From: Bacteroidales bacterium UBA3834
GTDB lineage: Bacteria; Bacteroidota; Bacteroidia; Bacteroidales; P3
Direction of reading: 5' to 3'
Assembly (NCBI GenBank): GCA_002392965.1
Contig: DGIA01000001.1
Location: 5,950 to 69,949, forward strand
Length of the DNA: 64,000 nt
Shown: positions 1-8,128 of the stretch, in pieces
How the letters are laid out: each line of letters opens with the position of its first letter
Position numbering within the stretch: the stretch's first letter is position 1
Made by a program: the position numbers and the translations under genes
Notes under the pieces: generated by a model
Told to the model about the DNA's origin: nothing
Databases searched by the model: none
Seen by the model: the letters and a program-made list of their open reading frames with translations, nothing else

Positions 1-464
1 GCCTGCTGTGTGGGCAGGTCGACCATCGTCTCGCCAAACTGCTCGGCAAAGCCTTTCATCATGCCGCCATAGATGGGGCCTTCGATAAACTTAGGCATAC
101 CCTCGGGCATCACGATGGGCAGTTGGTCGCTGCCGCCCAGATGGTAGTCGGTGATGTCGGTCACCACGGGCTTGCCAAGAGCCTTGATGTATTCGGCAAA
201 CTCAGCGGCATTCACCTTGAAGAGGGGATACTCCATCACCACGAGGCCGTCCTGGCCTTCGATGATGTAACTGGCGTCGAACATCACGTCGTTCGAGTTG
301 TAGACGTGCAGCTTGAATCCGTCAAGCTGGTAGGCTTGGAACTGGCCAACGGTTTCTTTCTGTGCATTCATTGTCGTGTCGTTATGGTTGCTGTTCTCGT
401 TGTTGCTTTTGCAGCCTACGGCAAGGATGGCGGCTACAGCCATCAGGATGATTGATTTTTTCAT
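1..464 (-). CDS. Lipoprotein with degenerate metallo-beta-lactamase-like fold (partial)
   Basis: The gene runs off the left edge, so only about 154 N-terminal residues are visible. It opens with a lipoprotein signal peptide (MKKSIILMAVAAILAVGCKS, lipobox Cys18), so it should be anchored to a membrane on the periplasmic or outer face. After a low-complexity Asn-rich linker, a segment reads DGLVVMEYP, then KPVVTDITDYHLGGSD. This resembles the opening strands and His loop of the MBL fold, but the canonical HxHxDH is not intact here. The assignment is an inference from partial similarity. The cupin gene lies 22 bp upstream on the same strand, so the two probably share the promoter at 1009-1016. 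The start was chosen for the signal peptide. Confidence 0.6.
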   Translation of the reverse strand, partial: MKKSIILMAVAAILAVGCKSNNENSNHNDTTMNAQKETVGQFQAYQLDGFKLHVYNSNDVMFDASYIIEGQDGLVVMEYPLFKVNAAEFAEYIKALGKPVVTDITDYHLGGSDQLPIVMPEGMPKFIEGPIYGGMMKGFAEQFGETMVDLPTQQ

Positions 465-486
465 TTTTATTTAAATATTATATTGT

Positions 487-939
487 TTACCAATTCAGCG
501 GGTCGGCGAGGATGTTGCCGTCAGTCATGGGGCTGTCGGCCTCGGTGAAGTTGTTGGCACGGTACTGGATGCAGAGCATCGTCAGGTTCTCACTTCCGGT
601 GTTCTTCAGGGCGCGGCGGCCGTCGGGGCTGACGCGGACAATGGTGCCCTCGCTGACGGGGAACTGCTCGCCGTCCACCTGGTAGGTACCTTCGCCGCGG
701 AGGATGATGTAGAGCTCCTCATGCGTCTTGTGGGTGTGGAGGAAGCCGCTGTCCTGACCGGGGACGAGGGTCTGGAACGACAGCTCGCTGCCCGTGGTGC
801 CCACGGCCTGGCCTACGAACACCTTGCCCCGGATGACATTGGGACCCATCGGCAGCTCGTGCTCGATGATCTGGTTGATGTTTCCGACGCTGACGGCCTT
901 GTAGTTGCGGCCACTCTTGATTGTTTCGATTGTTCTCAT
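487..939 (-). CDS. Cupin-domain protein
   Basis: A 150-residue single-domain cupin. The metal-binding motif 1 is visible as HTHKTHEELY (His68, His70, Glu74/75), followed by a G-x-G-x-Y turn (GEGTYQVDG) and a second conserved strand block around residues 90-125. Small cupins of this type bind a metal and act as isomerases, dioxygenases or sugar-binding proteins; nothing in the sequence fixes the substrate. There is no signal peptide, so it is probably cytoplasmic. It is first in a probable two-gene operon with the lipoprotein ending off the left edge. Confidence 0.75.
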   Translation of the reverse strand: MRTIETIKSGRNYKAVSVGNINQIIEHELPMGPNVIRGKVFVGQAVGTTGSELSFQTLVPGQDSGFLHTHKTHEELYIILRGEGTYQVDGEQFPVSEGTIVRVSPDGRRALKNTGSENLTMLCIQYRANNFTEADSPMTDGNILADPLNW

Positions 940-1008
940 TTTTGTAGGTTTATATGTTTATATGTTGTTTGTTACATACGGTTGACATTGTCTTTTCTAT
1001 TTCGGCTG

Positions 1009-1016
1009 CAAAAGTA
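1009..1016 (-). promoter_or_regulatory. Bacteroidota -7 box for cupin operon
   Basis: On the minus strand this reads TACTTTTG, a match to TAnnTTTG, about 70 bp upstream of the cupin start codon. The rest of the 355-bp gap at 940-1294 shows no gene or remnant that I can recognise. Confidence 0.6.
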
Positions 1017-1294
1017 CAACCATTCCTCCGTTCCGGCAAGAAGGCACCCCGGCGGAAGTCAGTTACCATCAGGTAACCTTTGCGCCAAAATCGCTGTTTG
1101 TCCTTGGGACATTAACACTTTTTTAACGTTTCTTAGGTGATTGTGGGGTGTTGCAAAGCGGTGCTCGGCATGTCCTTGCGCGACTTTTTTAGCCCGTGTC
1201 TGGCAGTTGCTGCGGTCTCCTTGTGGACGCCGTAGTTAATAATACAGTAGCAGGCGCAATGACTCCTGTGACGGCCGCATAGAACATGCTTCCG

Positions 1295-2278
1295 TCAGGT
1301 GCTGTAGTGCTCTTCTATCCTGTCGAGGGTGGCAAAGGTGGCCTCGGCCGTGGGGGTGGCCACAAGAGCCAGCCGGTAGGGCTTGAAGTTATACAATCCC
1401 TTGAAATAGTTGCCATAGTGCTTGCGCATCTCGAAGATGGCGGTGCGCTCGCCTTTGAAGTCTATGGCCATCTGCAGGTGGCGGCGGCAGACATCGACGC
1501 GTTCCGCGACGCTGATCTCCCGCTCGGGCTCTCCCCGGAGGGCGCGCTGGCATTGCTCGAAGATCCAGGGGTTGCCTATGGCACCGCGGCCGATGAGGAT
1601 GCCATCGACACCGTAACGCCGCTTGTTCTCAACGGCTTGCGCTGCGGTGACGATGTCGCCGTTGCCGAAGATGGGGATGTGCATGCGGGGGTTGTTCTTC
1701 ACTTCGCCTATCATCGTCCAGTCGGCGGTGCCGCTATACATCTGGGCCTTAGTGCGTCCATGTATGCTAAGTGCAGCGATGCCCGTATCTTGCAACGCCT
1801 CGCAGAAATCGGTTATCATCATGCTGTCAGCATTATATCCCAACCGGGTTTTCACCGTCACCGGCAGGTGGGCCCGCTTCACCAGTGAAGCAGTGATTCC
1901 AAGCATCTTGGGTATATCTTGCAAGATGCCTGAACCGGCTCCTTTACCCGCCACCTTGCGCACCGGGCAACCCCAATTGATGTCGATGAAATCGGGCCGG
2001 GCCTGTTCCACCACATCAAGACAACGCAGCAGTTCGTCCTCGTTGGCCCCAAATATCTGTATGCCAATGGGTCGCTGTTCCTCGGTGAAGCGCATCTTGC
2101 GGAAACTCTTCTCGGCATCGCGGTTGAGCGCTTCGCTGGCGATGAACTCTGTGACAAGCAGGTCGGCACCAAACTCCTTGCACAACTGACGGAAGGGCAT
2201 ATCGGTGATGTCGTCCATGGGGGAGAGGACAATTGGAAATTGAAAGTTGAAAGTTGAAAATTGAAAACTATTTTCCAT
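1295..2278 (-). CDS. dus: tRNA-dihydrouridine synthase
   Basis: Reduces uridine to dihydrouridine in the tRNA D-loop using FMN and NADPH. The TIM-barrel flavoprotein signature is clear: FPIVLSPMDDITDMPFR at the N-terminus, VTEFIAS, the catalytic Cys segment INWGCPVRKVAGKGAGSGIL, VKTRLGY, IHGRTK and the FMN phosphate region FGNGDI...GVDGILIGRGAIGNPWIF. At 327 residues it is a normal length. I place the start at 2278, directly after GGAGTAAT, rather than at an upstream ATG at 2302 inside the previous gene; the previous stop codon sits 1 nt away, suggesting translational coupling. The first 15 codons consist of a 7-bp repeat tract (2231-2265). Third gene of the polymerase-YolD-dus operon. Confidence 0.93.
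   Translation of the reverse strand: MENSFQFSTFNFQFPIVLSPMDDITDMPFRQLCKEFGADLLVTEFIASEALNRDAEKSFRKMRFTEEQRPIGIQIFGANEDELLRCLDVVEQARPDFIDINWGCPVRKVAGKGAGSGILQDIPKMLGITASLVKRAHLPVTVKTRLGYNADSMMITDFCEALQDTGIAALSIHGRTKAQMYSGTADWTMIGEVKNNPRMHIPIFGNGDIVTAAQAVENKRRYGVDGILIGRGAIGNPWIFEQCQRALRGEPEREISVAERVDVCRRHLQMAIDFKGERTAIFEMRKHYGNYFKGLYNFKPYRLALVATPTAEATFATLDRIEEHYST
2231..2265. repeat. 7-bp tandem repeat inside dus 5' end
   Basis: Five heptads on the plus strand: AATTGGA, AATTGAA, AGTTGAA, AGTTGAA, AATTGAA. On the coding strand this is a TTCAACT/TTCAATT tract encoding Phe/Gln/Ser/Thr/Asn residues just before the conserved barrel start. It belongs to the heptad family also seen at 7130, 14038 and 40218. 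Confidence 0.85.
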
Positions 2279-2279
2279 A

Positions 2280-2501
2280 TTACTCCTCTCCATCATTCTC
2301 ATTATAAATCGACTGCATCAGTTCGTCATCAAAATAGACCTGCTCGTCGGGATGCTCGGCGGCCCGACGGATGGCGGCACCGAGCCCCGTGAGCGCCGCA
2401 AAGGGGGCAAACTGGGCTGCCCGTCCTTCCATACCCATGCGCGGATAATAGCTCGACACATGATGCGGTAGATTGATAATATCCTCGTAGTCAGCACTCA
2501 T
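2280..2501 (-). CDS. YolD-like protein
   Basis: A 73-residue protein with the motif DIINLPHHVSSYYPRM followed by RAAQFAPFAALTG. These are the hallmarks of the YolD-like family, small proteins encoded next to UvrX/YqjW-type Y-family polymerases, mainly in Firmicutes and their phages and plasmids. The C-terminus is acidic. Its start ATG overlaps the polymerase stop as ATGA, and its stop lies 1 nt before the dus start, so the three genes are tightly coupled. Its biochemical role in the family is not well established; a link to translesion synthesis is inferred from context. Confidence 0.8.
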   Translation of the reverse strand: MSADYEDIINLPHHVSSYYPRMGMEGRAAQFAPFAALTGLGAAIRRAAEHPDEQVYFDDELMQSIYNENDGEE

Positions 2502-3994
2502 GCCTTATGACCTCCTATCTGGCTATTACGCTCACGGGCAGTGGCCCCTTCCTCAAGATCCATGCCCTTGAAGATGGCGTTCTTGTTGAATTTCCGTTTG
2601 ATAGACAACACCGCTTCCTGCATACGACGTTCCTTGTCAAGAGAAGCCTGCTCGGCTGCTCGTTCACATGCAATATACTCATAATCAGCGAACATATCAA
2701 GTTGTTCGGCAGGGGTGTTGGCCGCCACCCGTTCTTCGTCAACCACCTGATTCACATTGATGGTGAGGCGACGAACCATCAGCTTAGGATTGACGTTGCG
2801 GTCAAACAGTTGCATGGCGGCCTCTGTAATGATGCGCGCCGAAGAGGTAGGTCGTGGGAGTGAGACCGATCCGTGTGATGGCTTAGGTGCCGGACGTCCA
2901 TAGTAGTCGCTCACCACCTCTCCTTCGTAAGCGCCTTGTTTCAAGCTCAATGAGTCGTAACTGACATAGATATCCACCTGATGTGCCACCATGCGGAGGC
3001 TTACCAGTTTGAGGGCCATAGCATCGGCCATCTCACGCATCACAATGCGTGCTTTATCAAACGTATAGGGTTCGGAGAGCACCTGTCCGGAGCTGAAGGA
3101 ATTGCTCTTGGGACGATAGGATTTGATGGCGGCGATGGTGCAAGGCTCCCAACCCCAAGCGTGGTCGATGAGCAGTTCGGCATTGACGCCGAAGAGCTTA
3201 TACAACAACGCCTCTTTCTCCAGAGAACAACGGGCCACATCACCCATGGTCATCATGCCGCAAGCCTCGAGTTTGTGGGCGATGCCGCGTCCCACCCGCC
3301 AGAAGTCGGTCAGCGGACGGTGATCCCACAGCTGGCGTCGATAGGACATCTCGTCCAATTCGGCGATGCGCACACCGTCCTTGTCGGCTGGTATGTGCTT
3401 GGCAACGATGTCCATAGCCACCTTGCAGAGGTAGAGGTTGGGGCCGATGCCCGCCGTGGCGGTGATACCCGTCTCGCGCAATACATGAGCAATCATACGT
3501 CTTGCCAGCTCATGAGCCGTCATCTTGTATGTTCCCAGATAGTTGGTCACATCCATAAAGACTTCATCGACCGAATAGACATGAATGTCCTCGGGCGCCA
3601 CATACTTCATGTAGATGCTGTAAATACGGGCACTATAGTCGATGTAATAGGCCATACGGGGCGGTGCCACATGATAGGTGACAGCCAGCGAAGGATTGGT
3701 TTTCAGCTCGTTGTCGTCGGCCGACTCGCCGGAGAACTGTCCATAGGGAGCTCGGCGGCGGCGTTCGTTGTTCACCTGCCGCACCCGTTGCACCACCTCG
3801 AACAGACGAGAACGTCCCGACAACCCGTATTGCTTCAACGTCGGGGTCACCGCCAGGCAGATGGTCTTCTCCGTGCGGCTGGCATCAGCCACTACCAAAT
3901 TGGTAATCAGAGGGTCAAGACCACGCTCGACACACTCCACCGAGGCGTAGAACGACTTGAGGTCGATAGCGATGTATGTGCGGTTGGATGGCAT
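2498..3994 (-). CDS. Y-family DNA polymerase (UvrX/DinB type)
   Basis: Error-prone translesion polymerase. The palm-domain catalytic motif YIAIDLKSFYASVE is at the N-terminus and the second acidic motif VYSVDEVFMDVT is around residue 155. The helix-hairpin-helix thumb (DFWRVGRGIAHKLEACGM) and little-finger region follow. The C-terminal tail, IFKGMDLEEGATARERNSQI, is typical of the Firmicutes UvrX-like branch rather than DinB or UmuC of Bacteroidota. At 498 residues it is full length. The start at 3994 (MPSNRTYIAID) puts the catalytic motif at the usual distance; an upstream in-frame ATG at 4039 would add 15 atypical residues. The stop overlaps the YolD gene (ATGA). Confidence 0.9.
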   Translation of the reverse strand: MPSNRTYIAIDLKSFYASVECVERGLDPLITNLVVADASRTEKTICLAVTPTLKQYGLSGRSRLFEVVQRVRQVNNERRRRAPYGQFSGESADDNELKTNPSLAVTYHVAPPRMAYYIDYSARIYSIYMKYVAPEDIHVYSVDEVFMDVTNYLGTYKMTAHELARRMIAHVLRETGITATAGIGPNLYLCKVAMDIVAKHIPADKDGVRIAELDEMSYRRQLWDHRPLTDFWRVGRGIAHKLEACGMMTMGDVARCSLEKEALLYKLFGVNAELLIDHAWGWEPCTIAAIKSYRPKSNSFSSGQVLSEPYTFDKARIVMREMADAMALKLVSLRMVAHQVDIYVSYDSLSLKQGAYEGEVVSDYYGRPAPKPSHGSVSLPRPTSSARIITEAAMQLFDRNVNPKLMVRRLTINVNQVVDEERVAANTPAEQLDMFADYEYIACERAAEQASLDKERRMQEAVLSIKRKFNKNAIFKGMDLEEGATARERNSQIGGHKA

Positions 3995-4118
3995 GGGACA
4001 AAAAGATAACGCAAACGGAAGGGAAAAATTGCCTCCCACTCCCTTCGTCCCCAGCCATCGCCCATATCCATGCGAGACAATGACACCATAGTGACTATAT
4101 ACTTTTTATATGGTTATT

Positions 4119-4195
4119 ATAAGGTCACTATAAGGTCTCCACTAGGTCACTACTAGGTCACTACTAGGTCATCACTAGGTCATTACTAGGTCATC
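4119..4195. repeat. 11-bp tandem array (7 units)
   Basis: Seven contiguous 11-bp units: ATAAGGTCACT, ATAAGGTCTCC, ACTAGGTCACT (twice), ACTAGGTCATC, ACTAGGTCATT, ACTAGGTCATC. The core AGGTC recurs every 11 bp exactly. The array lies in the divergent gap between the polymerase operon and cytidine deaminase, about 98 bp upstream of the latter's -7 box. Confidence 0.95.
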
Positions 4196-4292
4196 ACATG
4201 CACAACACTTAATATCATCCAATTACAAGGATTTGGACAAAGCATTGGCAATCGAGGAGCAAAAAACGGCCTTGCGATTGAATATATTTTCG

Positions 4293-4300
4293 TAACTTTG
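4293..4300 (+). promoter_or_regulatory. -7 box for cytidine deaminase
   Basis: TAACTTTG matches TAnnTTTG, with TTG at 4272-4274 near the -33 position. Transcription starting a few bases downstream excludes the ATG at 4298 and supports the cdd start at 4325. Confidence 0.7.
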
Positions 4301-4324
4301 TGGCAGAAAAAGAAATGCAGAATC

Positions 4325-4795
4325 ATGGATAAAAGTCTTGTTATCAGGTATAAGGAGTATGCATCGGCAACAGAACTCGAGGGCAGCGACCGCGAATTGC
4401 TGGCACTGGCGTTCCAAGCCGCCGAAGGGGCATACGCTCCTTATTCCCAGTTTCATGTGGGAGCGGCCTTGCGGTTGAAAGACGGCAGCGTGGTGTGCGG
4501 CAACAACCAAGAGAACGCCGCATATCCGTCGGGGCTCTGTGCCGAGCGGACGGCACTCTTCGCAGCCTCGGCCCAAAGGCCGGAACTACGTGACTACGAC
4601 ACACTTGCCATTGTCGGTATCAATCAAGAGGGCCATCGGTGCGAGGCCTCGCCTTGCGGTGCCTGCCGGCAGGTGATGGCCGAATATGAGCAGCGACAGG
4701 GTCACCCGATGAGAATTCTGTGCTATGTGTCGGAGAGTTGTATCCGCCTGTTCGACAGTGTGGCCGACCTGCTTCCTTTCGGGTTTGATTTTTAG
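4325..4795 (+). CDS. cdd: Cytidine deaminase
   Basis: Deaminates cytidine and deoxycytidine to uridine and deoxyuridine in pyrimidine salvage. The zinc site is complete: Cys72-Ala-Glu74 (CAERTALF) and Pro-Cys111-Gly-Ala-Cys114 (PCGACRQ), with the substrate-binding N-x-E segment NNQENAAYPSG. The 156-residue length is slightly longer than the usual small tetrameric type. The start at 4325 is preferred because the upstream ATG at 4298 lies inside the -7 promoter box. It is monocistronic: a gap of about 200 bp and a separate promoter follow. Confidence 0.95.
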   Translation: MDKSLVIRYKEYASATELEGSDRELLALAFQAAEGAYAPYSQFHVGAALRLKDGSVVCGNNQENAAYPSGLCAERTALFAASAQRPELRDYDTLAIVGINQEGHRCEASPCGACRQVMAEYEQRQGHPMRILCYVSESCIRLFDSVADLLPFGFDF

Positions 4796-4946
4796 TTTTC
4801 CGCTCCCCTTCCAAAGCCGATAGCAACACCGGATCCTGTGATAGAACTTACAAAAACACGCTGTATTACCAACTGATTCCATGTGCTTTACACAAGTATT
4901 AGCATCACCGTGGCAAAAAAAATTTTTCCACACGCGTTTTTCTTTG

Positions 4947-4954
4947 TATTTTTG
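4947..4954 (+). promoter_or_regulatory. -7 box for the foldase gene
   Basis: TATTTTTG, 55 bp upstream of the foldase start codon, with a T-rich -33 region around 4922-4927. Confidence 0.65.
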
Positions 4955-5009
4955 CACGCTTAAATATTGAAAATTATAATAACAAAAAATAAACTAACAA
5001 CTACAGAAA

Positions 5010-7115
5010 ATGGCAATCATTGGAAGTATCAGAAAACATTCGTGGATAGCCGTGGCTATCGTGGGTATCGCCATCTTGGCGTTCATCCTTGGCGACCTGA
5101 CCAAGAACAATGGCGGCATTCCCGACGTGGGTAAGGTTGATGGCGTGACCATGACTTCACAGCGGTTCAACGAGTTGGTGACCGAGATGGAAAACAACTA
5201 CAAGACCCAGCAGCAGACCGCCCAAGTGCCCTCCGAGATAGAGAGTCAGATCCGCGAACAGGTGTGGCAGCAGTTTGTCGATGAGACCTTGATGGAAGAA
5301 CAGACCTCGAAACTCGGTATGCGTGTGAGCGCTGCCGAAGTGAGCGACATGTTCACCGGCACCTTCATCCACCCCTACCTGCGCCAGATGTTCACCAATC
5401 CGCAGACCGGTCAGTATGACATGAAACAGGTCAACTACCTGATTGAGAACTTCGACCAACTCGATACCACCATCCGTATGCAGTGGGTCGAGATTGAGAA
5501 ATATGTGAAGCGCGACCGTGAGCAGCAGAAGTACAGCAGCCTTATCGGCAGCGGATTCTACATGCCCAAGGCCATCAGCGAGAAGGTGGCAGCCTATGGC
5601 ACCGAATCTTCAAACATCCGCGTGGCCGCCCTCCCCTACAACACTGTGAATGACGAAGAAGCCGCTATCAGCGATGCCGACTTCAAGGCCTATTACGACA
5701 AGCACCGTGCAGAATTCCGCATTCAGGATGAGATGCGCGAGCTCGAGTTCATCACCTTCCCCGTCAACCCGACCCCCGAAGACCTGGCCGACATCCAGAA
5801 CGACGTGCAGAAAGTGTGGGAAGAGTTCCAAACCGTGCCTGAGGATGAGATTGCCTTCTTTGTGAACTCCGAGTCAGACCGCAGCTACGACTCCTCCTAT
5901 GTGAAAGCCGCCTCTTTCAAGGCTCCCTTGGACGAACAAATTGCAGCCGCCAGCGCCGGCACCATGTTGGCTCCCCAAATGGTTGGCAACGAATGGATGA
6001 TGGCCAAGGTGCTGGGCAGTGCCGTGCGTCCCGACAGCCTGCGTGCCAGCGTGATATATATTCTCAACAGCAATGCCGGCGGCAACATCACCCGCCCCGA
6101 CGAGCAGGCCAAACGTCTGGCCGACAGCGTCCTTGCCCTTGTCAACAGCAACAAGATGAGTTTCGAACAGGCTGTGGAGCAGTTCAGCGACGACTCGCAG
6201 AAGGGCGAGACAAAGGGTGATATGAAATGGCAGCTCGACGGCGGCTACGGCTTCCTCAACGAGCAGATTGTGAACACCCCTGTGGGTCAGAGCTTCCTCT
6301 TTACCCACCCCCAAGGTGTGGGCTACTTCGTGGTGAAAGTGACCGACAAGACACCCGCCAACAAGAAATTCCGCGTAGCCTTGATTACACGCGAAATCGT
6401 TCCCTCGAACAATACCAACCGCGCCGTCTATAACGATGCCAACCGCTTTGCGGGACAGAACCGTACCATCGATGCGTTTGATGCCGCCGCCCGCGAGCAA
6501 AACCTGCAGGTGCGCAGCGCCCGTGTAGGCTTGATGAGCGACAATATGGCCGGTGTGCCCAATGCCCGTAGTATCGTACAATGGGCTTACAACGAAGATA
6601 CCAAGATGGGTGCCGTGGCCGACCAAGTCTATGAAAGCGACGGCATGTTTGTGGTCGTGGCCCTGAAAGATGTCTATAAGAAAGGCTATGCCACCCTCGA
6701 CCAGGTGCGTCCGATGATTGAACAGCAGGTGCGCCTTGAGAAGAAGGCCCAGATATTGATGGAACGCGCCTCCTCGGCAGTCAAAGCCGGACAGGATATT
6801 GCCTCGGTTGCTGTGGCCCTGAACGTACCGGTCGATACCCTCGCCGGTGTCAACTTCGGCGACTACAACCTGCAGAAATTCGGCATGGAGCCCAAGGTGC
6901 TATCTACCGTGGCCGTCACCAAGAGTGGCCTGGTGGGTCCCGTCAAGGGTGCCAACGGCGTCTATGTCATCCAAGTGGATGGAAAAGAGGCTGCTGAAAA
7001 CAACTACAACGTCATGGGCCGCATGGAGCAGGGCATGAACATGAAATCGCGCTACCTGAGCCAGGTGCTGCGTGACGGTGCCAAGATTACCGACCAGCGT
7101 AACAAATTCTTCTAA
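5010..7115 (+). CDS. PpiD/SurA-type peptidyl-prolyl isomerase, membrane-anchored
   Basis: Periplasmic folding chaperone for outer-membrane and secreted proteins. A single N-terminal transmembrane helix (about residues 12-30, SWIAVAIVGIAILAFILGDL) anchors it, as in PpiD. It is followed by a SurA_N-like helical domain (about 40-190) and a parvulin-type rotamase segment (about 340-450, with QPxGxFGxLP replaced by a divergent GDMKWQLDGGYGF). A second rotamase-like region is likely near 560-660. At 701 residues it matches Bacteroidota PpiD homologues. It has its own promoter; the next gene follows after an inverted repeat. Confidence 0.88.
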   Translation: MAIIGSIRKHSWIAVAIVGIAILAFILGDLTKNNGGIPDVGKVDGVTMTSQRFNELVTEMENNYKTQQQTAQVPSEIESQIREQVWQQFVDETLMEEQTSKLGMRVSAAEVSDMFTGTFIHPYLRQMFTNPQTGQYDMKQVNYLIENFDQLDTTIRMQWVEIEKYVKRDREQQKYSSLIGSGFYMPKAISEKVAAYGTESSNIRVAALPYNTVNDEEAAISDADFKAYYDKHRAEFRIQDEMRELEFITFPVNPTPEDLADIQNDVQKVWEEFQTVPEDEIAFFVNSESDRSYDSSYVKAASFKAPLDEQIAAASAGTMLAPQMVGNEWMMAKVLGSAVRPDSLRASVIYILNSNAGGNITRPDEQAKRLADSVLALVNSNKMSFEQAVEQFSDDSQKGETKGDMKWQLDGGYGFLNEQIVNTPVGQSFLFTHPQGVGYFVVKVTDKTPANKKFRVALITREIVPSNNTNRAVYNDANRFAGQNRTIDAFDAAAREQNLQVRSARVGLMSDNMAGVPNARSIVQWAYNEDTKMGAVADQVYESDGMFVVVALKDVYKKGYATLDQVRPMIEQQVRLEKKAQILMERASSAVKAGQDIASVAVALNVPVDTLAGVNFGDYNLQKFGMEPKVLSTVAVTKSGLVGPVKGANGVYVIQVDGKEAAENNYNVMGRMEQGMNMKSRYLSQVLRDGAKITDQRNKFF

Positions 7116-7129
7116 TAGAAGCAGTGACT

Positions 7130-7208
7130 AGGTTTAAGGTTTAAAGTTTAAGGTTTAAAGGTGTACCGACGCCATCTTGACCCTAAACTTTAAACCTTAA
7201 ACTTTAAA
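7130..7208. repeat. Heptad repeats forming a 21-bp perfect inverted repeat
   Basis: The left side is four heptads (AGGTTTA, AGGTTTA, AAGTTTA, AGGTTTA). Positions 7140-7160 are the exact reverse complement of 7188-7208, separated by a 27-nt loop. It fills the gap between the foldase and the M23 gene. It could fold as an RNA hairpin, but it has no GC-rich base followed by a T-run as in a standard terminator. Confidence 0.9.
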
Positions 7209-7221
7209 AACCTCCATAGTC

Positions 7222-8124
7222 ATGGGACTGAAAGATTGGTGGTTCAAACTGAAAAGCAACCCCGTCACCGACGTCATCAAGCGCAAGCATCGCTTCGTGG
7301 TGATGGACACCGACACTTTCAAGGAGAAGTTCTCCTTCCAATTGTCGGGTATCAACCTTTTTGTCACCATCGGCATCACTATCATTGTACTTATTCTCCT
7401 CACCACCATTCTCATAGCCTTCACACCACTGCGAGAATGGATACCCGGATACACCGATACCCGCATGGTTGAGCAGACCTATACGAACGCCAAGAAGATT
7501 GACTCCCTGGAGGTACAGCTTGAAAACCAGGAATGGATGATTGCCACGCTGCAAGCCATCCTACGCGGAGAGACCTTGAGTGAAGTCGAAGAAATACAGA
7601 GCGACAGCACAGCCACATTGCAACAATTGACCACTCAATACCGTCGGACGAAAGAAGACAGCCTGTTGCGGCTGGAGGTGGAACGCGAAGACAACCGCTA
7701 CCAGGTGAAGAACCAAACGGAGACAACCGCACCCTCGATGACCGACCATTCGTCGCCCATCACTCACCTTTTCTTCACTCCCTTGAAGGGCAAGATTCTT
7801 GCACCATTCAGCACCTCGCATCACGGGGTGGATATTGCCGGCGATGCCAGCCGTGCAGTCTGCGCCGCCTACAACGGCACGGTTGTGTTTGCCGGATTCA
7901 CCGCCGAAGACGGCAATGTCATAGCGCTGCAACATCCTGGCAATGTAGTGACCGTGTATCAAAACAACGGCTCTCTGCTGAAACGGCAAGGCGACGTAGT
8001 GAGGGCGGGAGAGCCCATCGCCTACGTCGGAACCAGCGGAAGGCATGTAGTAGGAGCCTATCTGCACTTTGAAATATGGGTAGGCGGTTCAGCCGTCAAC
8101 CCTGAAGAATACATCTCATTCTAA
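7222..8124 (+). CDS. M23 family metallopeptidase (LytM-type), membrane-anchored
   Basis: Probable peptidoglycan endopeptidase, or an LytM-type activator. Residues 1-40 are cytoplasmic, 43-66 form one transmembrane helix and 85-160 are a coiled coil. The M23 domain occupies about 185-300 with zinc ligands His201 and Asp204 (HHGVD) and His282 in LHFEI; His238 lies in the conserved strand before. All key residues are present, so it may be catalytically active. It is followed 4 bp later by dxr, suggesting co-transcription with the envelope and isoprenoid genes downstream. Confidence 0.9.
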   Translation: MGLKDWWFKLKSNPVTDVIKRKHRFVVMDTDTFKEKFSFQLSGINLFVTIGITIIVLILLTTILIAFTPLREWIPGYTDTRMVEQTYTNAKKIDSLEVQLENQEWMIATLQAILRGETLSEVEEIQSDSTATLQQLTTQYRRTKEDSLLRLEVEREDNRYQVKNQTETTAPSMTDHSSPITHLFFTPLKGKILAPFSTSHHGVDIAGDASRAVCAAYNGTVVFAGFTAEDGNVIALQHPGNVVTVYQNNGSLLKRQGDVVRAGEPIAYVGTSGRHVVGAYLHFEIWVGGSAVNPEEYISF

Positions 8125-8128
8125 ACAA

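Noticed and set aside
4119..4195. Possible CRISPR array
   Set aside because: Units are 11 bp with no spacers and no cas genes nearby.
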